Below are positions 45,113 to 54,572 of a stretch of 60,000 bases of DNA, piece after piece; the first letter of the stretch is position 1; each line of letters starts with the position of its first letter. The DNA lies in the NCBI RefSeq assembly GCF_963678635.1, contig NC_087070.1, positions 31,537,704-31,597,703 of the forward strand, given 5' to 3'. The notes below the pieces were generated by a model. It made no database searches. It was not told the DNA's origin and worked only from the letters and a program-made list of their open reading frames with translations. The position numbers and the translations under genes were made by a program. The stretch comes from Symsagittifera roscoffensis (taxonomy: Eukaryota > Xenacoelomorpha > Acoela > Convolutidae).

Positions 45113-46342
45113 AAGGTTTAGGATGACGGATGCAAAAAGTTGTTAGATGATTTCTATTTTCTTAAATTGTTAGTCCTTACGATTTTTTGGTTAGCTTAGC
45201 CTGGGTCTATTTGTTCAGGGTTGGAGAGAAAAGTAATTCGATTCCGAAGAATGATTTTTACTTTCTCGTGGCTAGTATAAGCTAAGGTGTTAACTTACTT
45301 AATCTTACTTAGGGGTAGTGATTGTGTTCAAGGGTTGGAGAATAGTAAATCGATCCACAAGGTTCAGGTATAATTAGAACGCGAGTAGTTCGTTAGATAC
45401 TATTTTAAAACTTACTAAGTCTAAGATTTATCCTGGGTCTGGTAAGAGGGGGGATCAAGTGAAGGATGAATAACCGAAGTTCTTCACTGTTTATCCTAAT
45501 TTGAATGATTAGTTTGTTTAAAAATTTCTATTAGTCTTGGGTTTTTAGAAAGGGTTGGATAGTGAATCGACGTTTGAGGTCGTTAGACACTAGTTAAGTG
45601 GGTGGGGGAGAACAAAGTTGTTCTTTTTGATCCAAGGATAGGCCTTGATGATCAAGTTTTAAATTTAATTAAGTAGAAAATGATTTAAGATCCAAGGATA
45701 AGCCTTGATGATCTGATTTTAAAATTAAGTGAATTTAAGTTTTAATAATGATTTAAATTTGTGTAGAGAAAAGATTTAGTGTTTTTATGATATTAGTGAG
45801 CTTATGAATGCTGTTATGTTTAGGTGATGAAGCTGGAACAACAGGATGATTTATAATTACTAACCATTTATTGTCATGCTACTAATTTTTATTTTGATTT
45901 TTCAATAAATATTTTTCAAACATGTTTTGTATATTACTGCAGAATTTAGGAAAACGATCTGAGATCTCCTTATCAATCGTTATTGTATATTAATAATTTG
46001 GTTTAGCGCCTGAAATGATTTTGAAGATTGACTTCAAGATTTTATGTTTGCAAATGAAAATCTAAATTCATTGCTAGTAATATTCTAAATACAAAAGTTT
46101 GTGTTGGCTTTTGCCGAACTATCATATAACTATATGGTAAGTTTCTACTTTGTCGTATGTCGTCTCTGGTTCGAGGTCTTCTTGCAATTCCGGGTAGTTC
46201 TGTTATCGTTCGGAATATTGGCTCTGATCTATTGAGTCGTAGAGACATTTCGATTAAATTATTGTCGTATAACATTTTGTAAATGTTTTGTCTAAATTCT
46301 AATCTATTATTGGTTAATTCTAAGCTATTAAGGTCTTGTTCG
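45113..46342 (-). other. E1 leader region with internal repeats
   Basis: About 1.2 kb between the primer-binding site and ORF A. Three diverged units of the form agggttgga(g/t)a..agt(g)aatcga lie at 45217, 45331 and 45551. A ~30-bp unit gatccaaggata(g/a)gccttgatgat lies at 45629 and again 60 bp on, at 45689. A 77-aa ORF (46042-46275) starts 88 nt inside the LTR boundary and has no recognised domain. The repeats could be part of a packaging or dimerisation signal. Confidence 0.55.
45629..45718 (-). repeat. two direct copies of a ~30-bp unit in the leader
   Basis: gatccaaggataggccttga at 45629 and gatccaaggataagccttga at 45689, followed by similar AT-rich tails. The period is exactly 60 bp. 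Confidence 0.85.
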
Positions 46343-46360
46343 AGACTTATGGTCGCACCA
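46343..46360 (-). promoter_or_regulatory. candidate primer-binding site
   Basis: Two bases inside the 5' LTR, the minus strand reads TGGTGCGACCATAAGTCT. It begins with the TGG complementary to a tRNA CCA end, at the expected place. I cannot match it to a particular tRNA, so the primer is unassigned. Confidence 0.45.
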
Positions 46361-46362
46361 GA

Positions 46363-46772
46363 TGAGTTAGGACCGATGGGTATAACTCATAGAGTAATTT
46401 CGGATAGGGTACACCGTCTGCTCGTCACGCTATCTTATTTTCGGCCGGATAGATTCGTGCAACTTCTTAGTCTAATACCAATCCTAATCTTACTCTTATA
46501 CTATCTAGTCTCAGGTTGTTTAGCTAGTCTCTGCTAGGCTCAATAGATCTAGGGTATACTGGTTTATTGCGGTTGCTGAAGTCTTCTTGGAGAGTCAACT
46601 AATTTCTAAGTTAAATTCAAATCTCTCTGGTGCTGAAATTACAAGTAATTTCAGCACTTACAAATAAGTGGGTTGTTAGTTAGATGGATCATGATTGGTT
46701 AATATTAAATACTTTACAGTGGTAAAATATCTAATTTATCCAATCATAAAATGTAGTTTAGATCAGGTTCCA
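46363..46772 (-). repeat. E1 5' LTR (410 bp)
   Basis: Same TG...CA ends and length as 27884-28293, with four substitutions and no indels. It contains AATAAA in the element sense (46563-46568), the 13-bp hairpin (46630-46657), and a TATAAGAG-like word near 46490-46500. Outside it, tatcaaac does not repeat the sequence left of the other LTR. Confidence 0.93.
46630..46657. promoter_or_regulatory. perfect 13-bp hairpin in the 5' LTR
   Basis: Identical to 28151-28178. Confidence 0.85.
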
Positions 46773-48323
46773 TATCAAACTAAATCAATTTTAAATCAAT
46801 GCAAAACAGTTTTTTTAAGTCTATATCACATCATTGGTAAAAAATTGATTGTAATCTTGTTTTGTCAGCACGGGTGGATAGATCTCCATTCACAAAAAAT
46901 GCTTGTCATACAACTCCATTCATCGAGTGTTTTAAAAAAATCGCTCATCATAAGTTTTCATTTCTAAAGTTGTTTAATAAATTTTTTTGACTGGCTAGAA
47001 AAATTTTTGGAAAGCAAAGTTGCAAATTTTCGGGGAGTTTTTGCAGGTGCGGGGAAAAGGAAAAAGAACCCAATTTTCTTGAGATTTTAATGGATTTCAC
47101 TGCCTTGCAAAAACCCACGTAAATCATTTTTTTAATCAATTTTTTGGCAATAAAAGTGACTTTTTTCTACTGGTCATTCTAAATCGATTTACATATCTAA
47201 ATGGGCTACTGTAAATTGATTTCGATGCAGTATATGGCTCTTTTCCTCCCATCCCATCGATATTTTTGTTTATTTTTCTTACTTGCTTTGCGGGTTATGT
47301 CAGCTCAATGCGTGATGAATGAAGAGCGAATTCGTTCACAATAATTACTTTGTTCATCATACCAAATTTCATTGCGCTGTGAAAACGATAAGTTAGTTTT
47401 TCAAAAATGATTTTCATTTGTGGGGAAAGTGGAAAAGAGCCCAGTATACCATCTGTAGAAGAAGTGATGAAAATCAATTTGAATCTCGAGTTTGTCAGAG
47501 CGTGCGGATTGTAAAGTATATGAAGATCAAATGGTTCAAAACTAAAGTGAAAGGTGACGAGAAGGGGTTTTTAAAAGAGCCAAAAAATTAAGTTTGAAAA
47601 TGTAGCGCGCTGTTAACGTGAAGTTTTGTTCGTGGCTACCTGAGAATAGGAGTCCAATGAAGAACTTGGTCTGTTGTGTGTGTGGCTTAGAGGTCAGTTG
47701 CAACTCCCTCATGTTGGTCCTCATTGTGTAGCAGAGTGTGAGGGTCGCACAACACTTGATCAACATCTCCACCAGCTGGTGGTCCAATGCTTAACCACAA
47801 GTCTCTTTCAACTACCCTCATGTGTTTACAATGCGGAAATGAAAAAAAAAAACAATTTTTTCATCCCCATGTGCTATACACCCATAAATTGAAGTTTTTC
47901 TTGCATTTTTCATTTCTTGGCTCTTTTTCCTTTTTACCCCCACCTGTAATTTTTTAATTAAAAAAGCTTCTGTTAAAATTGTCCGATTGTTATGAAAATT
48001 GACATGCGGACTGATTAGGCTGTGCCAAACATATTGATCTGCATAATTAACCTTGTAAAACCACTCGTAACACCAGAAAACTGATAGTTGTGTGAGGTGG
48101 GGAAAAGGAAAAAGAGCCCACTTTTTTTAATTTTTGCAAGATATTTATTGAGGCTAAATGTATCGATTTTTTCTGCAAAGTATGAAGAACCAATGGTTGG
48201 TTGGAGTGGTAAGTGTGTTCAGCGGAAAAAAAACTGGTTGATCTCAAATACCGAAAACGATAATTATACAACTCCCTAAAAAGTCTATGAAAAAGTGCTA
48301 CTAGTCATACAAATATCATACGT
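46773..48323. other. host segment between E1 and E2 with a recurring GGGGAAAAGGAAAAAGAGCCCA motif
   Basis: No gene is supported. A ~22-bp motif recurs at about 47051, 47419 and 48098 on the plus strand and inverted at about 47236 and 47919. A second word, aaaaaatgcttgtcatacaa at ~46898, resembles the inverted-repeat element at 9684. The segment is probably a mosaic of decayed repeats. It ends at the assembly gap. Confidence 0.45.
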
Positions 48324-48523
48324 NNNNNNNNNNNNNNNNNNNNNNNNNNNNNNNNNNNNNNNNNNNNNNNNNNNNNNNNNNNNNNNNNNNNNNNNNNNNN
48401 NNNNNNNNNNNNNNNNNNNNNNNNNNNNNNNNNNNNNNNNNNNNNNNNNNNNNNNNNNNNNNNNNNNNNNNNNNNNNNNNNNNNNNNNNNNNNNNNNNNN
48501 NNNNNNNNNNNNNNNNNNNNNNN
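48324..48523. other. assembly gap (200 N)
   Basis: Exactly 200 unknown bases. They hide the outer ~390 bp of the E2 3' LTR and its flank. The round length suggests a placeholder, so the true size may differ. Confidence 0.99.
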
Positions 48524-48546
48524 AATGTAGTTTAGATCAGGTTCCA
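48524..48546 (-). repeat. visible end of the E2 3' LTR
   Basis: The 23 bases, ending GATCAGGTTCCA, match the LTR right end, and the following cccatccggg matches the E1 internal sequence. The rest lies in the gap. Confidence 0.85.
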
Positions 48547-50063
48547 CCCATCCGGGTTTTACAGAGTTTTTTAGAATAGTTCTTTTGCAATTCGAAGGAT
48601 GGATGATGGAAGTTGGTGTTTGGCGAACATCTTATTTCTTCTGTTTCAAGCTGGAGTTAGAGACATAAGACGTTGTGTCTTCTAGTGACAACGACCTAAG
48701 TCTTCGCAACAAACTCAAATCTGATTTCAGAATGGTTTGCTATGTCAGGTTTTTCTGTTCTGCGTGGAGAACTTCTTTTGTGTATGATCTAGTTTGGGAA
48801 TGGCGTGGAGATTTGTGCGCGGAGGGGATGCCTGGTTACTCGGATCTGTACGTATACTTGAACATCGAGGTGGTCATTGGTCTAGTTCAATGAAGTCCTT
48901 TTCTGCGAGGTCAAGTCGTACTCTAAATCCTTTAAGTTGTGATTGTGAGCGGCATATCGATTGTAGTTGGTCATCTCTCTCTCGAGTGTAGTGGGGTCGT
49001 CTTGTCTTTTGATGTTCGTCCTTGGTGTTGTATTCTGATCTATATATTGCATCATGTGATTTTACATTTTATAAAACTTTTATTAGTTTATATTTTTTAA
49101 TAATGATTTTAGTTAGTTGTTTTCACAAAAGCTTTTTGTTTTAGTTTCGGTTATTTTGAAGAGTTACTCACACTTGAGTAGCTCTTATTAAAAATAGTGG
49201 TGTGGTCACAAAGCGTGGATGTAGCGCGGTGGGTTAGGCCGGCTATAGAGCATGCTCAGGACGTCCTTCCTGGTGGGTTAGGCCAGGAGTGGGAGTATGA
49301 TTTCATGCGGTTTTTTGTGAGGGGTCCTGTTATTGTGACAACGTTTATGTTGGGTTTGTTGTGGTCTTACTTATGTTTTGTTGGTTGTGTCCTTTTTTCA
49401 AAAATCAAATTGTTTGTGGTATGGGTTTGTCTTTCGACTTTTTTGTGTTTTATTATTTCTTTCTTAGACTTTATAATAGTCTTCAAAAGAATAAATTATC
49501 CAGTTTTAAACTGGGTTAATCCGGTTTGGGTACCGTTGGTTTCTTTTTCTAAGTCATGCTGTTATTTTATGATTTGTGGTATTTAGTAAGCTGCGTTGGT
49601 TAGTTTTGTTTAGTATATGATTCCTTTCCAACCGGGGTTAAGGAAAGTTTGAAACATGTTATTATATGTTAGAGTTGTTGAGTGTGAAAACTTGAAACTG
49701 AAATTCATTATTTTAAAACAATTCTTCGTGGGCGAGCTGTGCGAGTGTGGATAGAATTTCTGTGCGAATGAATGAAAATATCAAAAGGTTAGTACTGCAT
49801 TTGCATTTATTTAATTTACTACATAGAATTTAGAAATTTACTGCTAGTCATGGGGGAATATTAAGATACAAATTTTCATCATAATTAGATTTACTGCTTG
49901 TGGGGGGAAAATTTTAGAAATGAATTTACTGCATTGGTATTAAATTTATAAATTTATAAGTGTAAGAGATTAATAAAATTTTTGAAATCTGTTTGATGAA
50001 ATTTGCGATTTTTATTTGTCTTTTGTGGTTTTTGTAGGTGGTCGTCGGATGAAGGCTAAAAAT
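48547..50063 (-). other. E2 3' untranslated region
   Basis: Aligns with E1 28294-29801 with many indels. No frame is shared on either strand. Retains the hairpin at 49161-49184 and the paired tgggttaggcc words near 49230-49285. Confidence 0.6.
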
Positions 50064-50142
50064 CTAAAGAAAACATGAATAAAGTATGGTGAGTTTTTTA
50101 ATATTTTAATTAGTTAGTAATATTCATTTAATTCATACTTAC
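50064..50142 (-). other. E2 copy of the candidate short intron
   Basis: Minus strand CAG|GTAAGT just after the ORF X TAA (50146-50148), and acceptor TTTTCTTTAG 79 bases later. Both ends match E1 while the interior differs. Confidence 0.5.
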
Positions 50143-50145
50143 CTG

Positions 50146-51957
50146 TTAGTCGTCGGGGGAAAAAACCGTGGGGGGAAGATGTCGTGAATTAGTTCTGAAG
50201 TTGTTAGTAGTTTAGCTAAGATGCGGATGATATTTTTAGTTTGAAGCAGTGGCCCAAAGCAATTGAAGGGCCTTAATAGTGGTTAGTTCTTCAGTGCCAA
50301 CTGCAAACTCATAAGGTGTGTTTTGGATTAGATTATATAATTTGTGATTGAATTTAGTGTTGTGGATGAATTCTAAAATTGGGATTTCTGATAGGTTGTA
50401 CAAACTCGTGCGGGATAAGGAAGGGTCGGGATTCTTCTGCGTTGAAGGTCTTGGTAATGGGACAGAAGATGTACATTTGGGTAATTTCGAAGAATACCCA
50501 TGGAGGGTTAGTGTCTTTAATACAATATGTGGAAATTTAGAAAAAATGGTGAAGTGTATTTGGAATTAATGAATTTGAAAACGATGGTGTGGTTGTCTAG
50601 AAGGTGTGTGTAGATCAAAGTGATTTTGGATGAAGCGATAATAACTATATGTGTGGGTTTGGTTTAGTGCGCAACATTAATATCGTCGTGTGAGCAGTGT
50701 AAATCTCTTTCGTGTGGTGCAAGAAAATGAAAGGTTAGTGAAAATATTTGGAAGCGTTCTTTAAAACTTTCGTTATGCTTGTGTGTCTGTTAGTGCTTCT
50801 GAAAATAATGTGATCAAGACTTTCGGTCGAAGATGTTTAGTGTGAATGTATATGGTGTCTTGATGAAAAATTTCTCGGTAATTTGTGGATTAGCGAAGCG
50901 ATCGTCGTCTAAGAATTGATCTTGGTTAGCTCTGATGATGTTATGATCATAGTATTCGAGTGTATATTCGTTAGCTCTAGGTGCAGTGTGTGTTTTTAGT
51001 GATTTTTTATATCCAACGTAAGTAAATTGTCTAGGTGTTAGTGGTGTAGTGAGTCGATATAGCATGTCCGTATTTCGTTCTATATCAATGTGAGTGTTAG
51101 ATAAAGGCAAGCAAAGAGGGTTAGTAAAATGATAATATGAGGTCCAAGAGAGAGTGGGCATTAAAACGTATTCATCTACAAAGTTGCGTGTTTCGTTAGT
51201 GTCATGGGGGGTGTTTAAGGTGTATTGTGGGAATGAGGGTAAGGTGATGGCTAAAAATTCTTTTGTGTTAGTATGCTTGGGGTGGTTGATGTATTTACGG
51301 GCTGTTCCTGGTTTCGCTGGGAAAGGATGGTTGGGGAACTTTCTTTTAAAAGTGCGGTAAGCTCTATTAGTGTTGAGTGAAGATTCAGTTGATGTGGATG
51401 ATGGTGCTAATGATTCAGTATAATTTGAAGAGGGTGTAGGGGTAGGGGGGTTGGATGAATTTATTGTGGAGGAGATTTGGTTTATGGTTGGGGTATTAAG
51501 GTGGTAGGGTTGTTGTTGAAGGGTAATAAAATTATCTAGCTCTGGGGAGATTCGGGGGGTGTCTGGAGAATGAGATGATTGGTCAGAACGGTATGAGGAG
51601 TAGGTTGGGGTAACTTGGGAAGCATAAGAGGGTGTGGGAGTAATTGGGTCAGGGTTATTGGATAATATGGGTTGAAAAGGGGGGTTGGGAAAAATTAGAA
51701 GAGTTATGAAAATTAATGGATGGGGATGGTTCTGAGTCGGCAAATTCATCGGGGGTTTCAATATTCGGGTTATTGAGTTGTGAGATGGAATATAAAACTG
51801 AGATGTGTGAATTAGTGTCGGAATTCATGCCTGATGTTACATTACTAGATGGAAAATCGGGTGGCGGAAAAGCAAAAAGTGGTATTATTGGGATTGGAGA
51901 GGTAAGATTGGTTGGGTGGGAATTTGATCGGTGTAGTGATCCAAGTTGGCGGCTCAT
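50146..51957 (-). pseudogene. E2 ORF X: unrecognised accessory protein, frameshifted
   Basis: The start ATG at 51955-51957 overlaps the env TGA as ATGA, as in E1. Open pieces are 51655-51957 (100 codons) and 50814-51761 (315 codons) in another frame. The switch is again needed in the C/T-rich tract near 51670-51700, but in the opposite direction to E1, so I read both as independent homopolymer indels rather than a conserved programmed shift. A second break near 50815 and several indels to 50150 destroy the C-terminal third. Shared parts with E1 are highly similar. Confidence 0.7.
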
Positions 51958-54572
51958 CGTGGGCTAAAAAAATGATTATTTTGAGACTGAAAAGCGGTGG
52001 TATGGGGTTGTTCAATAATTTGTTCATAAGTATTATCATCTTGTGACTGGTGAGTCATTATATGTTGGATGGGACTTTGTGATGTGGTGAGTCGAAAATT
52101 TGGATTATGTGTGATGGCTAAATTTCGAAAATTTCGTGGGACTAGGGATAGTGGATGGTTATTTGGTAGGGGTGGTAATTGTGGTGCCGTTGGCGTTATG
52201 TCTACATTGTTATGTTCTTCGTCGTATGTATTTTGTCGTGTTGTTATTTTTGTGTTATATTCTTTTATTTGTGCGTCTAAAAGAATTTTGTTTATAGATG
52301 TAGAAAAGATTCCAAAAAATCCTGCAAATAGTATGCGTGCTACACTTGCTTGTCTGTTTACTTGTGTGTGTATAGCACATGTGTTGTAGATTCCTTTTAA
52401 AAGTGAGAAAAGAAATCCAATGAAGTTAAACATTGCGTATAAAATAGTCAATTTTTCTAAGATGTAGTAGGGCCATCCTAGAAAATCGAGGATCTCATTT
52501 TTGAGTGTAACAAAGCTAAAAATGTTAATTGGTGATATATCTTGGGGACGGTATTTTTCACCGTTTAGATATATATAATCTTTAATGTCTTTAAAATATC
52601 CGCTATAGTCTTGCGTGTAGATATCGGCAAATCCTGCGGTTTCTGCAAGTTTGCGTAAATTTTGGTCTATTGATTGTCTTTGTATAGTGTCCATTTGTGT
52701 TAATAATTCTTGGAATTGTTGTGTTCTAATGTGATGTTGAATATCTGATTTTGAATAGATTCCTATTGATTGTAAGTCTATATTTGGGTTTCGAGCAATA
52801 GCGCGAATGCTTTCTGGTGAAAATTTTTTGAGTGATTGCATTAATGTGGGATATGGAGTGAGAAGATAATATTTATTTTCATCAGGGTTTAGTTGTACTA
52901 CATTGTGGCTGTTTTCTGATCCACATGGGACTGCGGTATCCCAGAAATAGGTTCTTCGTGAAAGTGTATCCACGAAATGTACTTTATTCTTATAAAAGAT
53001 AGGGATTCTTTTATAACATCGTTTATCTTCAAAAACGTATAGTGGTGATACTTTTTTAGTACAAGTATAAAACCATAAGATGTTTCCTTCATAGTCTAAA
53101 AAATTTGATCTATTTCCAGATAATAAGTATCCTGCATAGGGTATTTTTAATACTGCTAGTGCAAGTGATTGTAATATTTGTGTTCGTTCTAATTCGCATA
53201 ATTGGTGTAGTGTTTCTAATTCGGAGAGTGACATTTCTTGAAAAATTCGGCTAATTGTATAATCTAGTTTCATATCTAAATGAATATCATAGTGGATATT
53301 ACCGAAATATGTAGTATTCATTAGTGATAATTCTTGTAAGCGTGTGCTTCTGGTGTCATGGGGTTTTAGATGTCCACCAGGTTGTCCGTTGCTTTTTTCA
53401 AAATTAACTGGTATATAGGATGTTCCTTCGTTTAAAGGATGACCTGTGGCATATGGGTCGATTTTTATTTTTCCAGTGGTCATGTCGAATCCTTTTTCGT
53501 ATTCAACTAATATTTCAGAGTATTGTGTTCTGTGAAGTGGATTCCTGTATTTACATGCAAGTTCTGTTTCTTGATATATTTGAAAACGTGTCAATTTATT
53601 TTCTATATTGTCTATGTTTCTAAAATTAGAACTTAGTTTTCGTGATGGATGGACTTGTTCATATGGAATTGATTGTATAAAATATTTTTCGTGAAATTTT
53701 ATCATACGAGCGTGTATTTTTGCTACTTGAAATGTTGTACATGTATCTTCGGGGAACCAAACAATGGTTGCTTGTGTTCTCGTTGTAGGGTCGCAATAAC
53801 CTTGATCATTTTTACAAGGTAATCGGATTCCTTGATAGATCATTGTATTATCTGATAAATCTCGTGTTAGTTGTATTTTTTCGAGTTGTATTTTCCAATC
53901 GAAAAACATTATTTCTTGGTATCCTTTATTTTTTGTGTCTGCTTTGCAGTTTGATGGGTCATTTATACCAATGTGTGGTATCCAATGTTTATCGTGTAGG
54001 TCATAGGTTAATCGTCCGTGTGCGCCGTTATACGGGTATTTTTCGTCTAGTTTTATATGTCCTTGGTGTCTTTCAAGTTGTGATTGATGTACAGAGTCTG
54101 AAAAAACTTGAAAATTAACTAATTTTCTTTGGGAGTTTTTATTTTGTGTGATGTTTAGTCTAAGTAATTCATTTTTACAATCGTCGGGATTGAGATGTAA
54201 AAGACGTTCTATATTACTTTGATAGAATGATTCATGGTCAAGTCGGTTTTTGTTTCCATTCGAGACTTGTGAACAATGTACTTTCTTTTCGGAAAATGTT
54301 GCTGTGAATTTATAACCTGTAACTGTTGTTGCTCGGGCTTTTGAATAGAGTGTTGCTATTACATCTGTGGTTTCTATAGCTTGTGGTTCTGTTTCACATT
54401 GTGATACTTGATTTATTGCATATTTATGTAGTGTTTTTTGTTCATTTTCTTCACAATCGTAATGTGTTACTAGTAAATCTTGTGGTCCTGTACGAGGAGA
54501 AGGGTTTATGTTTTGATTTGAGATTACTAGAAAAAGGAGTTGGAGAAAAATTAATAATTTTAGAATATACAT
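51954..54572 (-). CDS. env: E2 env: 872-aa envelope glycoprotein
   Basis: Intact frame. The N-terminus MYILKLLIFLQLLFLVIS is a signal peptide. The ectodomain starts with a YDCEENEQ..YAINQVSQC pattern, has many paired Cys and N-glycosylation sites (LNITQ, MNTTYF), and runs to about residue 700. A membrane anchor ILYAMFNFIGFLFSLLKGIY lies near residues 708-728, with a second hydrophobic patch ILFAGFFGIF about 15 residues later. A ~110-residue Pro/Asn/Gln-rich tail follows. The layout, and the opening Cys pattern with a central Cys-rich fusion-type region, resemble the chuvirus-like (jingchuvirus) glycoproteins that several invertebrate LTR elements have acquired. I infer this from pattern memory only and have not aligned it. 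Likely role: cell attachment and membrane fusion. The ATG overlaps the preceding frame by 13 bases; its stop overlaps ORF X. Confidence 0.8.
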   Translation of the reverse strand: MYILKLLIFLQLLFLVISNQNINPSPRTGPQDLLVTHYDCEENEQKTLHKYAINQVSQCETEPQAIETTDVIATLYSKARATTVTGYKFTATFSEKKVHCSQVSNGNKNRLDHESFYQSNIERLLHLNPDDCKNELLRLNITQNKNSQRKLVNFQVFSDSVHQSQLERHQGHIKLDEKYPYNGAHGRLTYDLHDKHWIPHIGINDPSNCKADTKNKGYQEIMFFDWKIQLEKIQLTRDLSDNTMIYQGIRLPCKNDQGYCDPTTRTQATIVWFPEDTCTTFQVAKIHARMIKFHEKYFIQSIPYEQVHPSRKLSSNFRNIDNIENKLTRFQIYQETELACKYRNPLHRTQYSEILVEYEKGFDMTTGKIKIDPYATGHPLNEGTSYIPVNFEKSNGQPGGHLKPHDTRSTRLQELSLMNTTYFGNIHYDIHLDMKLDYTISRIFQEMSLSELETLHQLCELERTQILQSLALAVLKIPYAGYLLSGNRSNFLDYEGNILWFYTCTKKVSPLYVFEDKRCYKRIPIFYKNKVHFVDTLSRRTYFWDTAVPCGSENSHNVVQLNPDENKYYLLTPYPTLMQSLKKFSPESIRAIARNPNIDLQSIGIYSKSDIQHHIRTQQFQELLTQMDTIQRQSIDQNLRKLAETAGFADIYTQDYSGYFKDIKDYIYLNGEKYRPQDISPINIFSFVTLKNEILDFLGWPYYILEKLTILYAMFNFIGFLFSLLKGIYNTCAIHTQVNRQASVARILFAGFFGIFSTSINKILLDAQIKEYNTKITTRQNTYDEEHNNVDITPTAPQLPPLPNNHPLSLVPRNFRNLAITHNPNFRLTTSQSPIQHIMTHQSQDDNTYEQIIEQPHTTAFQSQNNHFFSPR

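Larger units (their letters stand above)
27884..46772 (-). mobile_element. E1: giant envelope-bearing Ty3/gypsy LTR retroelement, 18,889 bp, degenerate
   Basis: It is bounded by 410-bp TG...CA direct LTRs (27884-28293 and 46363-46772) and transcribed leftward. The internal order 5'-3' is leader, ORF A, ORF B, gag, protease, RT, RNase H, integrase with GPY/F-type tail, small membrane ORFs 1 and 2, an ATG-less P/S/T-rich frame, env, ORF X, then a 1.6-kb 3' region. The D,D35E integrase after RNase H and the YLDD RT identify Ty3/gypsy order. It is far larger than typical 5-9 kb gypsy elements. E2 is colinear over the ~11.4 kb that can be compared, with only ~20 bp net length difference, so the layout is the family's own and not a nested insertion. 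At least nine stops or indels break E1. No target duplication is visible at its ends. Confidence 0.9.

Noticed and set aside
48295-48579. ORFs spanning the N run
   Set aside because: They are translations of unknown bases.
49197-49586. 129-aa plus-strand ORF sharing a hydrophobic stretch with 29093-29296
   Set aside because: The similarity follows from the DNA similarity of the two 3' regions. The upstream halves differ in frame, so it is read as an antisense shadow.
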